Assembly: GCA_017644045.1 (NCBI GenBank)
Contig: JAEPMI010000005.1
Span: 310,001-374,000, forward strand
Source: Deltaproteobacteria bacterium
GTDB taxonomy: Bacteria > Myxococcota_A > Polyangia > Polyangiales > Houyiibacteriaceae
DNA: 64,000 nucleotides
Direction: 5' to 3'
The notes under the pieces: generated by a model
The model's input: the letters and a program-made list of their open reading frames with translations, nothing else
Database searches by the model: none
Told to the model about the DNA's origin: nothing
Position numbers and translations under genes: made by a program
Shown here: piece by piece, positions 62,488 through 64,000 of the stretch
How positions within the stretch are numbered: the first letter of the stretch is position 1
Layout: each line of letters opens with the position of its first letter

Positions 62488-63821
62488 GCGATCAGCCCAA
62501 GCCCCATCGCTGGCTCGAAGGCGAGACGGTCACCCGGCGCATCGTCGCCATGCGCGGCGCCGAAGGCGTGAGCGAGGACGGCCTGACCGTCCTCGGCGTC
62601 TTCCCCCCGGAACGCGTCGAAGCCCGCGTGCTCCACGTCAGCAAGCGCAAGGGCCAGAAGCCCCGGGTCAGCGGCAAGCCGCTGCGCATCGTCGAACGAC
62701 ACCCGCACCGTCGGCTCACGCCCTGCCCCAACGCACGCCGCCCCGAGGCGCCCAAGCAGGGCGGGTACTGCGACGGTTGCCCACTGATGCCGCTCGAGGA
62801 GGCCGCGCAGCGCGAGCTGAAGCGCGAAGCGCTCGAACGTGACCACGGCCTCGAGGTCGGTGCCGTGCACGCCGCACCCGCGCCCTTCGGCTATCGGATG
62901 TCGAGCAAGCGGGTCGCCTTCGGTGGCGCCGGACGGCTCGGCCTCGGCAGCTGGCAGCGCGGCACGCACAAGCCCGCCACCATGGACGGCTGCATGGTGG
63001 ACCACCCGCGCATCGCCGCGGTGATGGACGCCATCGCCGACGTCGCCCGCGAGCTCGGCATCCCCGCGTTCGACGAGCGGAGCGGCACCGGCGTCCTGCG
63101 CTACGTCTGGGCGAAGACCGACGGAGAGCGCGTGCTGGTGACGCTCATCAGCGGCACCGACGAACGCGAGCCGATGCAGGCGATCGCCGATCGCGTGCGA
63201 GACGCCGACGGTGTCGCGTGGAGCATCCAGGCGGGCACCGGCAACGCGATGCGCGGCAGCGCTCCCGTCGCCCTTCGGGGCCCACAGACGCTCTCGGTGC
63301 GCATCGGCCCACGAACGGTCGAGGTCGGACCGGACGGTTTCCTGCAGCCGAACCCGGCCGCGATCGATCGGGTGGTCGGTGCCCTGCTCGCCGACGCGAG
63401 CGGCGCGCCCCTCACGGGCGAACGAGCCTTCGATCTCTATGCCGGCGCAGGCCTCACCACCGAGCGGCTCCGCGCGAGCTTCGGCTCCGTGGACGCCTGC
63501 GAGGTCCACCCCGAAGGCGCCGCCGAGCTCGGGGTCGAGCCGCAGAGCGCCGAGGACTTCCTCGCCGAGCGGCTGCACGGCGAGGTCCCCTCGGTGGTGA
63601 TCGCCAACCCGCCCCGGGCAGGGATGGGCGCAAAGGTGTGCGAGCACCTGCTCGCCCTCGGCGCACCGCGCATCCACGTGATGAGCTGCGGACCCGCGGG
63701 CCTCGCCCGGGACCTGAAGCGCCTCGCCGAGGGCTACGAGCTCGAGCGCGTCGATGCGTGGGACACCCTGCCGCAGACGCCCCACGTCGAGCTCGTGGCC
63801 TGGCTGAAGAGGCGCGCGTGA
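62484..63821 (+). CDS. 23S rRNA (uracil-C5) methyltransferase, RlmD/TrmA family
   Basis: 445 residues. An N-terminal TRAM-like OB-fold precedes the iron-sulfur cysteines (TPCPNARRPEAPKQGGYCDG). The catalytic domain has QPNPAAIDRVV, FDLYAGAGLTTERL and the nucleophile in MSCGPAGLARDLKRL. It overlaps both neighbours by 4 bp. RlmD and TrmA-like targets cannot be told apart from sequence alone. Confidence 0.88.
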   Translation: MSDQPKPHRWLEGETVTRRIVAMRGAEGVSEDGLTVLGVFPPERVEARVLHVSKRKGQKPRVSGKPLRIVERHPHRRLTPCPNARRPEAPKQGGYCDGCPLMPLEEAAQRELKREALERDHGLEVGAVHAAPAPFGYRMSSKRVAFGGAGRLGLGSWQRGTHKPATMDGCMVDHPRIAAVMDAIADVARELGIPAFDERSGTGVLRYVWAKTDGERVLVTLISGTDEREPMQAIADRVRDADGVAWSIQAGTGNAMRGSAPVALRGPQTLSVRIGPRTVEVGPDGFLQPNPAAIDRVVGALLADASGAPLTGERAFDLYAGAGLTTERLRASFGSVDACEVHPEGAAELGVEPQSAEDFLAERLHGEVPSVVIANPPRAGMGAKVCEHLLALGAPRIHVMSCGPAGLARDLKRLAEGYELERVDAWDTLPQTPHVELVAWLKRRA

Positions 63822-64000
63822 CCGACGCGCGCTCCATCCGCGAGGCCGCCCAGGAAACGGGCGGCCGCGCGCTCGAGGTCCACGCCGGCACGCCACAGCT
63901 CAACCGCTGGTACTTCTCCAAGTTCAGCGACCGCGTGCGGGGCGACGTCCTCGAGCTCGGGAGCGGCATCGGGAACATCAGCGGTCTGATCGCCGAGGTC
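63818..64000 (+). CDS. Class I SAM-dependent methyltransferase, partial at right edge
   Basis: GTG 63818 overlaps the previous stop (GTGA), and the frame stays open to the end of the window (61 codons seen). The visible part carries RWYFSKFSDRVRG and motif I VLELGSGIGNISGLI, the SAM-binding loop. Translational coupling to the rRNA methyltransferase is evident. The substrate cannot be judged from the fragment. Confidence 0.75.
   Translation, partial: MTDARSIREAAQETGGRALEVHAGTPQLNRWYFSKFSDRVRGDVLELGSGIGNISGLIAEV

Noticed and set aside
1-64000. tRNA, rRNA, insertion sequence, prophage or integration site
   Set aside because: No transposase, integrase or recognisable RNA gene was seen by eye; a tRNA scan would settle the former.

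Overview
The window is 64 kb of very GC-rich DNA that reads as chromosome of a myxobacterium or close relative (Myxococcota, Polyangiales-like). The grounds are several secreted beta-barrels of a type common in that phylum, many cysteine-rich or MopE-motif lipoproteins, a DUF2330 protein ending in a MYXO-CTERM-like tail, an MFE-2-type beta-oxidation protein, and an isolated CpaB. I see no transposase, integrase, CRISPR array, rRNA or tRNA. Nearly everything is protein-coding. Most long ORFs facing a lipoprotein or barrel gene are antisense shadows created by the GC-rich third codon position.

Layout. 1-10.9 kb: envelope barrels and lipoproteins mixed with housekeeping enzymes (cysteine synthase, MpaB-type oxygenase, tRNA-dihydrouridine synthase, an N-terminally minimal RlmN/Cfr-like radical SAM enzyme), ending with a 977-residue Cys-repeat lipoprotein. 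11-19.6 kb: lipid and regulatory genes: acyl-CoA synthetase, a C-type-lectin-like lipoprotein, a GntR regulator with a doubled operator, a DUF368 (PopT-like) transporter, a TetR/P450 divergent pair and a PHA-system protein. 19.6-24.6 kb: a sialic-acid-like (nonulosonate) island: a short NeuB, a NeuA-HAD fusion, and two related putative glycosyltransferases. 24.6-27.4 kb: acyl-CoA dehydrogenase-like gene and typA. 27.4-39.2 kb: one long, tightly overlapping operon for an ABC-transporter-dependent (group 2 type) capsule: kdsD, a small lipoprotein, kpsM, kpsT, kpsE, kpsD, kdsA, kdsC, kdsB, kpsC, kpsS. 39.2-44.4 kb: a lipoprotein, a methyltransferase-PhyH fusion and a DUF3943 outer-membrane protein. 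44.4-48.9 kb: a peroxisome-like beta-oxidation pair (SDR-MaoC-three SCP2 domains, then an SCP-x type thiolase). 48.9-64 kb: CpaB, PAP2 phosphatase, NUDIX hydrolase, LysR/TauE pair, DUF2330 protein, lipoproteins, radical SAM, rsgA, barrels, a CPBP protease and an RlmD/TrmA-type methyltransferase, with a second methyltransferase cut by the right edge.

How they work together. The capsule operon contains Kdo synthesis and activation (KdsD, A, C, B), the Kdo-linker transferases (KpsC, KpsS) and the export machine (KpsM/T/E/D), but no repeat-unit glycosyltransferases. The nonulosonate island 3.4 kb upstream could supply that sugar and its transferases. Both transcription units are preceded by near-identical sigma-54-type promoter elements and by a shared 17-bp inverted-repeat-containing motif at enhancer distance. 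This suggests one activator turns on both, and it is the most interesting observation in the window.
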